The notes below the pieces were generated by a model. That model worked only from the letters and a program-made list of their open reading frames with translations. It was not told where the DNA came from and did not search any database. Both the position numbers and the translations under genes were made by a program. Shown in pieces: positions 1 through 12,900 of a stretch of DNA of 47,316 nt (the first letter of the stretch is position 1; every line of letters begins with the position of its first letter). This stretch comes from Verrucomicrobia subdivision 3 bacterium UBA693 (GTDB taxonomy: Bacteria > Verrucomicrobiota > Verrucomicrobiia > Limisphaerales > UBA8199): positions 1-47,316 of the forward strand of contig DBMR01000042.1 of the NCBI GenBank assembly GCA_002298785.1, given 5' to 3'.

Positions 1-945
1 TCCCTTCCATGGATCCGAGACAGCAAACCCATCAAAGGAGTTCTGAATCAGTTACGTGGAACGAGGACTGCGCCGCCCATCCCTCGAAACCGCTTTGCGG
101 ATCGCCGACGGTATTGGTGTTGATCTGGCGGTAATCATCAGGAAAGCCCGCCAAGTTACGTCAAAACAGCAGAGCTGAACGCCGCATCGCGTGCGAGCTT
201 GAGCAAGAGTATCGAGGATGGTAGGGGATCTCCCCGAATTCCCAGAAGGCGTGCTTCCCACTCGCTGACGTGCTGCATCGTGTACAACGGGATTATTCCC
301 CATTCGAATACCGCCGTCGTTGGTTTCTGAAATCCCACAAATCCTGAGGTTTGTCGGCGTTCAGATTACAAATTACGCCCCTCAATTTCTTCACCAGCAT
401 CGATTTTTGTCCAGCTCGCAGGGTTCCGAAAAAGGTCACTTTCTTGATGAATACTTCAATTAGCGTCAATGTTTATGCGGTTGACGTGAATCCAGACCAT
501 AGTGGCCATGATTAGCTGGTATATTATATTAAGTGAACGTGACTGAAATCGTCAAAAAATGAGTGCTATTTATGCATTCGTTCTCGACTTTCGTCTATGA
601 GGGGTATGTAGTGGCGATAACGGTGGCTTTCGTATGGCCTGTCATTAGTGGGCTCATACTGAAGACCTAATAAAGGAAATCAAGAATCTCGTGGAGACCG
701 GAAGTGAGTTCGGATTGCAGGGTCAGGAAGTGCCCCTCGGCTGCGGGCGTAATCGCCTCAGCTTAGCCTCCAGGTCCCATCCACGATGTCGCGCTTGGGT
801 GACTGGATCCGACTCGCTTATGATTTCGGATTTCTGGCTTTTCCGATGTGCACATGTTAGCTGCGTCAGCTAGGCGACCAACCCCCAATTCCAGAGCATA
901 TTCTCCTGTTCCCCCACCCTCCCAATCCCCGGAAGATTCATACAG
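1..945. other. Intergenic region upstream of the giant RHS gene
   Basis: No gene can be supported here. The short open frames on both strands lack ribosome binding sites and recognisable domains. An AT-rich stretch at about 518-540 contains a TATATT-like hexamer, but no clear -35 element sits at the right distance, so no promoter is called. The last 20 bases before 946 hold a GGAAG at 931-935, which serves as the ribosome binding site of the giant gene. The region could hold remains of an older gene, since it is long for this otherwise compact window, but I recognise nothing. Confidence 0.5.
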
Positions 946-3900
946 ATGAAAAAGGACCTTCACTCCGCTGAACCACGACCCAGTGCCAGCCTGATCGCGC
1001 GATGGAATGCGCTTGTGGTGTTTGCATTGCCACTCATCAGCGCCTTCACGGTTCTATGCTCCGCGGAGGCTCAACAAGTGACCGATCCAGCTGATTCCGA
1101 GCCGGGGAGCGTTACTAATTCCCTGACAGGGGGCGCAGCCACCACAAACCAGGCGCTCAGGAGTGAGTTATTACAGTCGCAGTCCACTGGGAGGCAATGG
1201 ATTCCGAATATCCCCGGCAGATTGCCTGGCGCAGGAACGAATCTGCAAAGTGCTGCATCTGAGGCCAGAGACTTGGTACCACCAGCAGGCGCCGGAGTAC
1301 CAGAGCGGGGTTTGCCCGAGGAAATCGAAATTCAGGCCGGCGGCGCGCTCGCGCGGTATGGGAGGCACACTGCGCACTTCGCAGCGAACGTCAATGCTCC
1401 GGAAGCGATCCGGCTGAACGTTCCAGCGGGAAACGGGGAAATTGTGCTCAAGTCCCGTCTCGTAGGTCTTTGTTTTTGGGATTTCAACAGTGGCGAATCG
1501 GTCTTGTTCGCTCGCCCAAAGGACAGTGTAGGTGAAGTGATTTCCAGCTCGGAAGTGCAGTATTTGGACGCGCTGGAAGGCACAGACGCGGATGTTCTTT
1601 ACCAATATACGCGCAATTCCTTCGAGCAAAATGTTGTTTTGCGGAAGCGAATCCCTATTCCGCAGGAGTTGGGCCTCTCCGGCTCCCCTTCAAACATGTA
1701 CTTGGCTGTAATTACTGAGATGATCGACAGCCCTGAGCCAATTCGGGTTCCCCAAGTAATCGACTTACGCCAGAAGAACATAGAAATGGGGGTCCAGAGC
1801 GATGATTCTATGGGGGATGAGACCTTTTGCTTTGGCTCGATGCAAATGGTAGCCAGCAAAGCCTTCTCGCTCGGCGACAGTGGCGTCGAGGTGCCAGCTG
1901 GAAAGTCCCTTATCGATGTCGATGGAAGGCGTTTCCTGATTGAATTTACACCATGGTTGTTGGTCAAGGCTATGGTGGACAAGCTTCCGGCGGGCACATT
2001 ACATGCAAACGCTAGCCCACGTGGAAAAATCCACAGTCTGCTGGCCGGAATGGGGACGCCTAGCTCCAAAGTTATTTCGCGGAAAGAAATGCGCTTTGCC
2101 AAAGCCGAGACTCGCCCAGGGGTTGTGTTGGATTACCTATTAGTTTCCACACGGCTCCTCAATGTTAATTTCGGAGCCAATACCACGACTGGTTTTGCTG
2201 CTATCGGTAACACTGCAACTGATTATTGGAACCTTTACCAGTCTCCCGGAATGATTCTGGACTCCATCTCGAATTTGAAATGGTCGGATAGTCCAAATCT
2301 TGCCAACTCCGGAGTGACAATGACCGTGGCCAACGCACCTGGAATCTGGGGTTGGGCTTCCGGCGACCCCATGTACGATTCCTGCATCTTCCAAAACCCA
2401 GGGAACGGGAACATCACGATTACCATTACCGGTCTTCCCGTCGACACGTACAGTTTTTACATCTATGGACACTATGGCACCGCCGACGGCAATGGAATTT
2501 TTCAACTAAGTCGTGCTGGGACGGCCATTGGGCGCAAGGGCACCAGCGTCTGGGGACGCGCCTCGCTGTCACCCGTATGGGAGGAAGGCCAGCAGTACGT
2601 AGTTTTTAGAGGGGTGGCAGTAAATAATCAAACCATCACCATTGAGGCGATGGCCAATGCTGCAGGTTATCCCTGCATCAACGGGCTGCAGATTGTTTCT
2701 TCAGCTGCCGTGCAACAGCCAGTGCCCTCGATCAGCAAGCTAATCAACATTGATTTTGCCGCAAATCCCGGGGACAAGACCGGGATGGCTGCTGTGGGAC
2801 GTTCGGCCAGTGATTTTTGGAACGCCTACAGCGGTGCGAATGTTACGTACGGGAGCCTAACCGGATTACGTGATTCCCAAAATGCTACGACCGCGGCCGG
2901 ACTTAGCGTGTACAACGCTCCGGGATGTTGGGGTTGGGCGGTTGGCGACCTCATGTATGGCAACTACAATTATCCCTGGAATAATGGCAATATCACGGTG
3001 AAACTCACCAGCTTGGAGGCGGGCAACTACGAATTTTACCTGTATGGGCATACCAGCACAGAAGATGACAACACTATCTTTCATCTCTGGAGCGGCCAAC
3101 GCGACTATGACACCAAAGCCACCACTAAATGGGGTTCCGGGGCCAACTCCATTAATTGGACCGAGGGTCAACAATATGTCGTATTTCGGGATGTGGCGGT
3201 TGATTCCAGCCAACCGGTGGTGATCCTGGCGGGCCACAATTCCCTTGGGTATGCAAACTTGAACGGGATGCAGATCGTTAAGAAGGGTGTGGCCGATGGG
3301 GACAGTGATGGACTACCGGATGCCTGGGAATTGCAATACTTCGGCAACCTCAATCAGACGGCCTCTGGAGACTTCGATCATGATGGCATCAGCAATCTGC
3401 GAGAATACCAATTGAGTCTGGATCCCACTCGGACTGATACCGATTTGAATGGCACTGTCGATATCGATGATGTTGAGTTCGCGTGGGTCGAAGACGCCAC
3501 ACCAAGCGGAGGTTACCAGTCGAGCACCGGCGAGACGTGGAACTGGACGACTTACTGGTTTGATGGCGATGGGTGGGGTGGTTCTTGGCTTATGCCTTAT
3601 TCAGGCTCTTACATGCACGTGTCCGGGAGGAACACTGGCGCTTTGCATGAGCATGGGTTTACTTATGCATCGAGCGGATTCATGGTGAACCCCGGAGAGG
3701 TGCTCTACGCGTACATCAATCTCGATCCGACTTATCCCCCGGCTGAAATTATGCTTCAGTGGAGTGTCACAGAAGATAATGGAAGCAGTTCTTCGGCCCA
3801 TCGTGCCTACTGGGGGGCTGATAACATCTCAGTGGGCACTCCGGGGATCAGTCGGTACTACAAGGGTCCACTGCCTGCAACTGGTCAATGGGTTCGACTT

Positions 3901-6900
3901 GAAGTCCAGGCCAGTGCAGTCGGATTGGAAGGCAAAGTTGTCCATGGCTTGACTTTTTCCCTGTGGGGTGGCAGGGCCGCCTGGGATCGCGCGGGAAAAT
4001 TAAGGCTGATGCCGCCTGTGATCACCAGCCAACCGGTGGGCCGATCGGTACTCGCGGGCCAGGCGGCGACTTTTTCGGTTACTGCCGCTGGCTTGGCCCC
4101 GCTCGCCTACCAATGGTTTAAGGACACGCAAGCCATTTCTGGAGCTACTGCTTCCAGTTATTCCCTTGCGGCTGCACAAGCCGCTAACGCGGGCGCCTAC
4201 AAAGTGGTGGTCTCCAATCCAGGCGGGACGACCGATAGTGCCAATGCTCCGCTGAGGATAATTGTACCACCATCCATCACGACCCAACCTTCCGGCCAAA
4301 CGGTGGGATTAGGGGCGGCTGTAAATTTAAGCGTGGCTGCCACGGGCACGGCACCCCTGACCTATCAATGGTTCAAGAACACTGCACTCATTGCGGGGGC
4401 GACCGCATCCAGTTATTCCATAGCGGCAGCACAACCCTCTGATACCGGTGCTTATAAAGTCGTGGTCTCAAATTCCGACGGCAGCAAGGCTAGCAACGAG
4501 GCCTTACTGGAAGTCATTGTCTTGCCAACCATTACCGTGCCACCCTTCAGCCAAACGGTGGGAAGCGGCAGGAATGTGATTTTCAACGTGCAAGCCTCCG
4601 GCACTGGCCCCCTGTCTTACCAATGGTTCAAGGGCACCACACCGATCCCCGGGGCGACCAGCACCTCTTATGCGATATTGGCGGCCCAAAGTTCAGATGC
4701 TGGTAACTACAAGATCAGGGTTTCCGACACTCACAACAATTCGACGGAAGCCAATGCCACCTTGAGCGTCACGGCGGTCTTAACTGTTTTACCTGCCAGT
4801 TCGGTAGTCGATCAGGGACAGACTGTCACCTTCAGTGTTCAAGCCGGGCAGGGTGCAACAACTTATTGCTGGAGAAGAAATGGCACTGTGTTAGCGGGCG
4901 CCACGGGGTCTGCATATACCATCGAGGGAGTGAACCCGCCATCCGATGCCGGCCTATATACCGCGGAGATTGCAGGCAGTCCGACTACTGTCAGTCAGCC
5001 TGTCGCCCTGACTGTGCGCCACGCCGGCGTCGTAGCCTTCGAGGATCGGGTAATAGAAGGGCAGGGACGATCATTGGGGCCAGACTTTGAAATGGTCTTT
5101 GATTTTTCGGAGTCACCTAAACGGATCATTGGTTACAAGATGGAAATATATAGTTTCAAGCCTGCTTATCAAATGATACGGGACGATCTTCCAAGATGGC
5201 CGCTTCGCTGCCAGGTAAGCAGTATTGATAAAGACTCGCAAACGCCCAAGGTTATTGATGATCAGCGCTTTCACGGCTGGACTTCCGCTGCTTCAGAACT
5301 AGACCCCCGTTCCTTGGCAATGATTTACGGGAATCAAAACGGATGCTCGAGTGCTATCAATTATATTCAGAGTCAAATATCGGAGAAGAGCGCATGCTGG
5401 GCAAGTTACTACAATTTTCATATAACTTCCAGCTCGGATGCCCCGCCAACCTGGTTCCTCGGCATGATCACCTGTTTCGTGTACCCTATTGAACGATTCT
5501 CCATATCGGGTCCGGGCTGTGATAGTCCACCGGTGATTCGGATGCCGCCTGCGTCGCAGGGCATTTGTTCTGGTGCACCTGTCAACTTCAGGGTGGTGGC
5601 CTCCGGATCACCCCCGTTATCCTACCAGTGGCAATTGAACGGAGTGAATATCGCTGGGGCGACGGATGCGAACTACACCATGAGCAGTTTAAGTCTCGAT
5701 AAACTTGGATTCTACTCGGCAATCGTGACCAATCAGTTCGGAGTCGCCCTTAGCCAACCCGCCGTTCTGTCGATCCCGAGTGCGCCAACTGTCAGCGTGG
5801 TTTCTTTAGCTGATGCCCAATGGCCTGGATCGAGTGGTGCTTTTAGAGTATCTCGTTCCTGTGCTGATAGCTCCCTGAAGGTATATTTCACCGCGGGGGG
5901 CTCTGCAGAGGCCGGAACTCAATATCAGGCACTTGGCACTTTCGTTGAGATTCCTGATGGGCAGACATCCTCTTTGGTGACGGTGACACCGATCTCGAGC
6001 GGAGCCACACCCACGGATAAAACGGTGAGTCTTTCTCTCACGACTCCAAGCGGCTGCGGTTACAGTATTGGCACCCCGCCGAGTGCTCAGTTATTAATCC
6101 GGGCCAACACACCCGCCATTCGCTCGGAATTTACGCAGGGCACCTGCCTGCCCTCGGATGATGATAACTACACTGTGCAGCCAGTTCCGATAGGGTTTTG
6201 GGCAGCCGTCGGGGCCCTTGCCAACTGTGGGGACGGTGAAACGCAAGTCTATATTAACAACAATGGCAACATCACTTTAGAGAATTTCTTAGAAGACTTT
6301 ATTCCAGGTCCACTGATTGGATTGACGAACATCATCGCTCCATTCTGGGCTGACGTAGACACTACATCTGCAAACCATGCTGCCGGTACCGTATATTATG
6401 GTAAAGGAGAGGTTAATGACCACCTAGCCTTCGGGGTCACCTGGCTTGATGTTGGGTACTACCGCAGTGGAATTGGCAAGCAAAACCGGGTCCAGTTGGC
6501 CCTAAACAACGGTACGGATAATGCCCCTGACAAACTCAACCGGTTTCAGTTGGTTCTAATCAACCGTGCGGATGTCGCCCCTGGAGATTTTGACATTGAA
6601 TTCAACTATGAAAGGATCGAATGGGAACGTGGGGCGGTTGGTTCCAATGGATTTGGTGATCCCTCGGCTCGAGCCGGTTTCCACTTGGGCACCGAGTATT
6701 ACGAACTGCCTGGGTCTGGAGTTACCTCAGCCTTTCTGGACTCTAATACCAGCACCGGCCTCAAGTTCGGTTCGCATGGCTGCGAGACTCCCGGACGGTA
6801 CATCTATCAGATCAGAGGCGGCAAGCTGGCCAAATTGCCCGCAGTCGACTCGAACCTGACCACCGACACAAGTGGGACCACCCAGGTGTCGCTAACCGTT

Positions 6901-9900
6901 CCTGGCCACGCCGATGCGAGAATATATTACACAACCGACGGTAGTGGCCCGACGTGCGGCGCTACGCGCTATACGACGCCACTTACCATCTCTGGCAACA
7001 CCTTGCTTCGCGCGTTTGCTACCGAGTTGGGTTGGCTTGACTCTCCCATTTCCGTGATACCTGTTGGAGCCGCTTGGCCCACTCCGCCTGGGTTAGTGGC
7101 ATGGTGGTCAGCTGAGAACAACATGGAGGATCGAAGCGGACGTCACAACGGTTTGTGCCAATTCCCAAGAGTCGGTGAGCCAAGGTTCGCTGCCGGCAAA
7201 GTTGGACAAGCCTTTGATTTCACGCATGGCGAGGTTATCTCGGTTCTTGACGACGCCGGTCTGCGCCTAAGCAGTTCCCTAACTATTGAGGGATGGTTTA
7301 AGCATAGCATTCGGAATAGCGGCTTTATCTTAGTTCGGGGTACACGCAATCCGCCTGGCTTTTTGAAACCTTATTCTACCGCCTATTCCGTGAAGGCGGA
7401 TGCATCGCTGAGCTCTTTGGTGTTTGACATTGCTGATGGCGGCGCCAGAGTTCAGGCTCCATATAATTTAGGTCAATGGAACCATTTTGCGGCCGTCCTC
7501 AACCACGCGGAAGGCAAGATTAGTCTGTATATCAATGGACGGGTAGTGGGCGAGCAAGCTACCACTGTCCAGCCTCAAAGCCTTATTACCGGCGACCCTT
7601 CGGTAGCCATTGGTTCTCAGGTAGATGGCACCAGCACTTTCCCCGGCCTTGTCGATGAATTGGCTGTCTATGCGCGTGCGCTTTCCGCCTTTGAAATTCA
7701 GCAGATCTACTCAGTGGGTGTGAACGGAAAGCTCCCGCTTCCTGCGGTAGCTCCCCTCCCGAAGATTCTTTCCCTCGGGCCAGTCAGCCAGGTGGTTGAA
7801 GAAGGCATGCGGGCCGCCTTTACCGTCGTCTCTGAGGGAACCGGTTTAACGTATAAATGGTATCGGAATGGCACGCCCATTCCTGACTTTAATTATCCGG
7901 TCCTTGGCTTGAACGGCGCCCCTTTTCTGGTCCTGAATTCTGTCGCGACGGCGGATACCGGGGAATATACGGTAAAGGCCAGTAACTCTCGTGGATACTT
8001 TCTCAGCAGCGACAGTGCGACGCTCAGCGTCACTCCATCCGGTGCCCCGAAGATTACGACTCAACTACAGAGTCAAACCGCAATCGAGGGAAGCTTAGTA
8101 ACCTTTACCGTCGGGGCTGTCGGACGACAACCATTGCAATATGTGTGGACACACGATGGAAATATCTTAAGCGCGACGGGTCCCTCCCTGGTGCTTAGTC
8201 CCGTTGCTCTAGCACATTCCGGGACTTATGCCGTAACCATCAAGAACTCAATTGATCCCGCGCAAAGCTCCGCGGCTGTGCTCGTGGTTCGTTCTCCGGA
8301 AGCACCCTGCATTACCACGCAACCTCAGAGCGTGACTGCGGAATTGGGAGGTACGGCGACATTCAGCGTGGACGCAACAGGTACCGCTCCCATCACCTAT
8401 CAATGGTGGCATGGGAACAGCCCCCTCGCGGGACAAACCCAAAGGTCGCTGGTTTTGACAGGAGTAAACAACACGTCCGACCCTGGGAACTATTCGGTCG
8501 TGGTCAAAAATTCCTTCTTCCCGGCGGGGGTTGCGAGTTCAGCGGCAGTGCTTACGGTGGTGGATGCAGTCCGCCCAGTGATCACCACCCAGCCATCGGA
8601 CGCTACGAAGGAAGTGGGGGACAATGTCACCTTCACCGTTGCCGCGTTGAGTTCCCCTCCCACGACGTATCAGTGGCGCAAGAACGATGTCAACATTCTC
8701 GATGCCACCGCTCCGTATCTATATCTGCCCAAGGCGGATCTTTTCAACGCCGGAGACTATTCGGTCGTGGTTGCGAACGCCCATGGCCCGACCACGAGCC
8801 GTGAAGCCAAGCTTACGATGAACAAGAAGGGTCCTATGCGCCTCACGTACGTAAACGCCTTAACCCTGCCAGTCAACGAACAAGGCAGCTACACCCTATC
8901 GTTCCAGATTCTCCGGGATAATTCCGACGCCGCTAACTTCTCAGTCTTCAAGGTGGACCAGGTTGATAGCGGCTCGCTCTTTATCAACAACGCTGGTTTC
9001 GATTCCCTCAACTGTACCATTTCCCCTGATACGGCAGTCGTTTGGACCCCACCCGCCAACCTAACCTATCCAATTCCGGCCGCGTTTTCTATACGTGTGT
9101 CCGACGGGGTCGATACCTCAGCCACGTCGATAGCGGTCAATATTGTCCAAAAGCCCAGAACCCAACTATTTGGTTGGGGGATAAATTACTATGGCCAACT
9201 CGGCAATGGTCGCATCGACGCGGTGCCCGGTTACTTGACGGCCATCCAAATCGCTGAGCTCCTCAATTGGCAGAGTATGAACAACCTCATCGGGACTAAA
9301 GCGACTTGGGAATTAGACGAGGCTTCAGGCCTCGGCGGGTACTGGGACGGATGCGTGTTCCCACCGAAGCCGGTTTTGGATTTGTCCAAAGTCAAAACGC
9401 TGCGTTGCGATTCACGCGCCGTCGATGCTGTAACGACCGATGGCTTATTATTGCAGTGGGGTCTCGACTGTGAATCCTTCGTGTTTGGCAAAGCGGTTGT
9501 CACCAATCCTCAAGATCCCGTGGGCACGGGAAGCGCGCTCGTGTGGGGTCAGGTGGGATTTACCGACCCGAACCTGGCACCACCAAATCTTTTGGCTCCT
9601 TCCCCTATTCCATTTATCGAACCTTCCTACTCCGGTCCCCGGCTGCCCTTTACGGGCATCCGTTCGATTTGCGGGGGTGACCCAAGTGCCTCGGATTTCC
9701 GGGTGGCCTTGAAGGAAGATGGCACCCTGTGGTCGTGGGGCTGGAACTCCGGCCAGGGAAACGGGCAACTGGGCCGTAATCCTAACGAGGCGAACGATCG
9801 CTTCGACTGCAAATTAGGATCTGGTGGCATGGCCCCGCGCAGAATCCACATCCCAGGTGACGAGAACGCGGTGCCAGGATCTGGCCTCAGCGTGGCGGAG

Positions 9901-12900
9901 GTTCAATCGGGCACCCATGCCGGCATCGCTAGGTGCTATGACGGTTCGATCTGGTGGTGGGGAACAATCGGCGGTGTCTGCTCCGAATTCGACTGGTTTG
10001 AATACTCTGATTTTGGCAGCCCGAATCGCCCTCCAGAGGAACACTGGCAACCCGTGCGACTTACGTCTTTGGATGATCCGATCTCGGGCAAACCAAACCC
10101 GCCGGTGACCCAAATGAGTGTCAATGGCAACCACTACGTTGTGCTCAAGGCAGGCGGTACCGCCCAAAGCACGGTCTGGGAGCTCGGGTATGTTCCCAGC
10201 TATGATCCATCTGGCATTGTCGGCATCGGGATGGACCTCTTCTACCCGATTAACAACACTGCATCATTTAGCGATTGCACGGACGCCTTCACAACCGAGC
10301 CACACCAAGTAACCGGTTTCCCGGCGAATCTGGAAATTCAGTCCGTCTGTGCGGGAGCCGCTTTCGGTGCGGCCGTGACGAAAAGTGGCGACGTCTGGGT
10401 TTGGGGTCACCTGTTGCCGAGTTTTGCTCCCCTCCCACCAACGAAGGTAGAATCGCTTAAGGACATCTCCAAGATAGTCACCGGTTGGCAATGCGTGCTG
10501 GCATTGGACAAAAGAGGCTTAGTTTGGGGCTGGGGGTATAATAACTTCGACCTGTTTGGACTCTCGAATCCCATCGATTGGACTGGGGAATCCAATCTCT
10601 ACGAACAAGCCGTGCGCATCGAGGGCATTGAAAACGTGGTGGACATCTTCTGTAGCGGTTGGACCGCGTTCGCCGTAGGCACCGTAGAGGAGGGGAAACC
10701 GACCGGTTTGGTTGCGACTCCAAAGAATGGGGCAGTTAGCCTGACCTGGAATCGGTATACGGACGCCAACAACAATGAAGCGACCCTATATGGCGTATAT
10801 CGTTCCGATAAGCGGGATGGACCCTACGAGCTAGTCGCAACCACAAGTTCAAATTCCTATGGAGATACCGGACTCTCGAATGGGATCACCTACTTTTACC
10901 GCGTTGCCGCCATTGTTGGCGGAATCAGCACCGCCCAATCCTGGGAAAAGGAAGCAAAACCACTGGAACCGCCACAGGCCGTTACCAGTCTTGCTGCCAA
11001 GAAGAGCTGCCGTGGAGTGAAGCTTACCTGGGGTGGACCCGGTAATGCAAACAACAGTCCACCATTGGAATACCGTATCGAACGTGCTCCCTTAGGCGGT
11101 GTCGGCTCCTACGAACCCATTGTCACTTTGAGGTCCAATGTTTTCGAATATTTGCACGAAACTTCTGACAACACTCGGGCGTATCGAGTTATTGCCTCGA
11201 ACAATTCGGGGGATGCGCTTGCTGATTGCACTCCCGCCGGCGATCCCGCGTGTTCACCCCCGCCCACAATTCCTTGGACCTGGCGGTCTCATTCTTGGTT
11301 CAATGACATTTCGGTTCCCCCGGCCGGGAACACCGCCACCTTCCGGTGGCGAGGTGCGGAGGGAAACACCCCTTTGAGTTGGCGCTTCCAATCCCCGGAA
11401 TTTGAGCCGAGCAGTATGGACGCCCTCATCGAGAATATGAGCAGCGCCTGGTCAACATGGGATCAGGATCATAACCAGCCGCAAAATTTATCCGCCTGGC
11501 TTTGGACTCAATTTAACAGCACAGACAAGACCAGCCTGGCAGGCTCCCTGTCTCCGGCGGGTAAAATTGAAATCATCGTGAGGGTATGGAATACGATTAT
11601 CACCAATCCACAAAACGGCACAAAAGGGTCGGTTTACACTGCCGACCGGTTTTCTAGCGTCGCCCCTTCCTTGCCGGCTCAGGCGCTCTTGAATGGTAAT
11701 CCCCAGGGCTTCGCCCTCATCGAGCTTAATCGAAGACTTATTGATGACTACTATGCTTCGGCGCAACCAGATGCGATCCTACGGGGCTCCCTTTGGGGTA
11801 GTACTGGAACTGGTGATTCCAGTATTTACTGGACGTTGCAAAAATATGAATTCCTACCCGAAAACCTCGATGAGTTCGTTTTCAAGCTCCAGACTAGCTA
11901 TGCGTGGCTCTGGGCCAAATTTCAGGACGTTCAGAGGTCAACCCTTTTGAATGGGGACGGTTCCTATTCCGTTGACGCCAGACTCGATACGCTGACCGCG
12001 GCCCTAAATCGTAGTATTGACCTGCTGGGTGCGGATGGTCTCAGAGGCTCGCTTTACACACCAGACCGCTTTCCTGACTGGACGCTTTCTACCGCCGCCA
12101 AAGCACTCTTAGAGATCAACGGTACTTGCTCGGATTCGGAAAGAATCAAACTTAACCGGTTGCTTCTGGATAACCTCCTTAGCCCCGGTAATTACTTTGT
12201 TCGTGGCCCCAACTGGGGGAGCCAGTTAACGGGGTTTCGTGTCCGATACACTGTTAATCAGGACGGCTCCCGTAATCACGCGCGTGTATATCAAGCCGAT
12301 ATTGCCCTAAACGCTGTTCGCTATTCCATGAGTCTCTTGGATGATGATGATCAGGCGAGTCCCGCCTATGAGTTTTCCTGGGCGGTGTCCTCATCGGCAA
12401 TCTGCTGGGCCTCAGTCTCCCCGATCGTGAATGGCGAGGAGGGCGGCTCCTCGATCGAGGCTGGACCTGTCACTCCTGGTGGCAAGCAGTGGAATGGTGC
12501 CTTACGGGCCGTCCCCGGCTTCCATCAGACATATTTGAATTGGGACGATGATCCGTTAATCGATCGCTATGAACTATATGTCAACACCGACCCTTCTGAG
12601 GATCCTGCCGCGAATATCAATAATCGTATTCCGGGCACCATCCGAGGCTGCCGTTTTTGGCATACCGTAGTTGATTTGAACAAAACTTACCGTTACCAGT
12701 TGGTCGCCTATCCGTACGACGAGACCCAGGGTAAGCAACAATCTCAAATCGTTGAGAGCCAGCCAACAGATGCGGACGGGCCGATAAATGTGGACTTGAA
12801 CCCAGAGGCGTCTCCGTATGACACCATGGTGCTTGTGGAATGGAGGCTCCCGACCATTGGTAGCGAGACCGATTGGCAGTTCTTCGTCGAACGCAAATTG

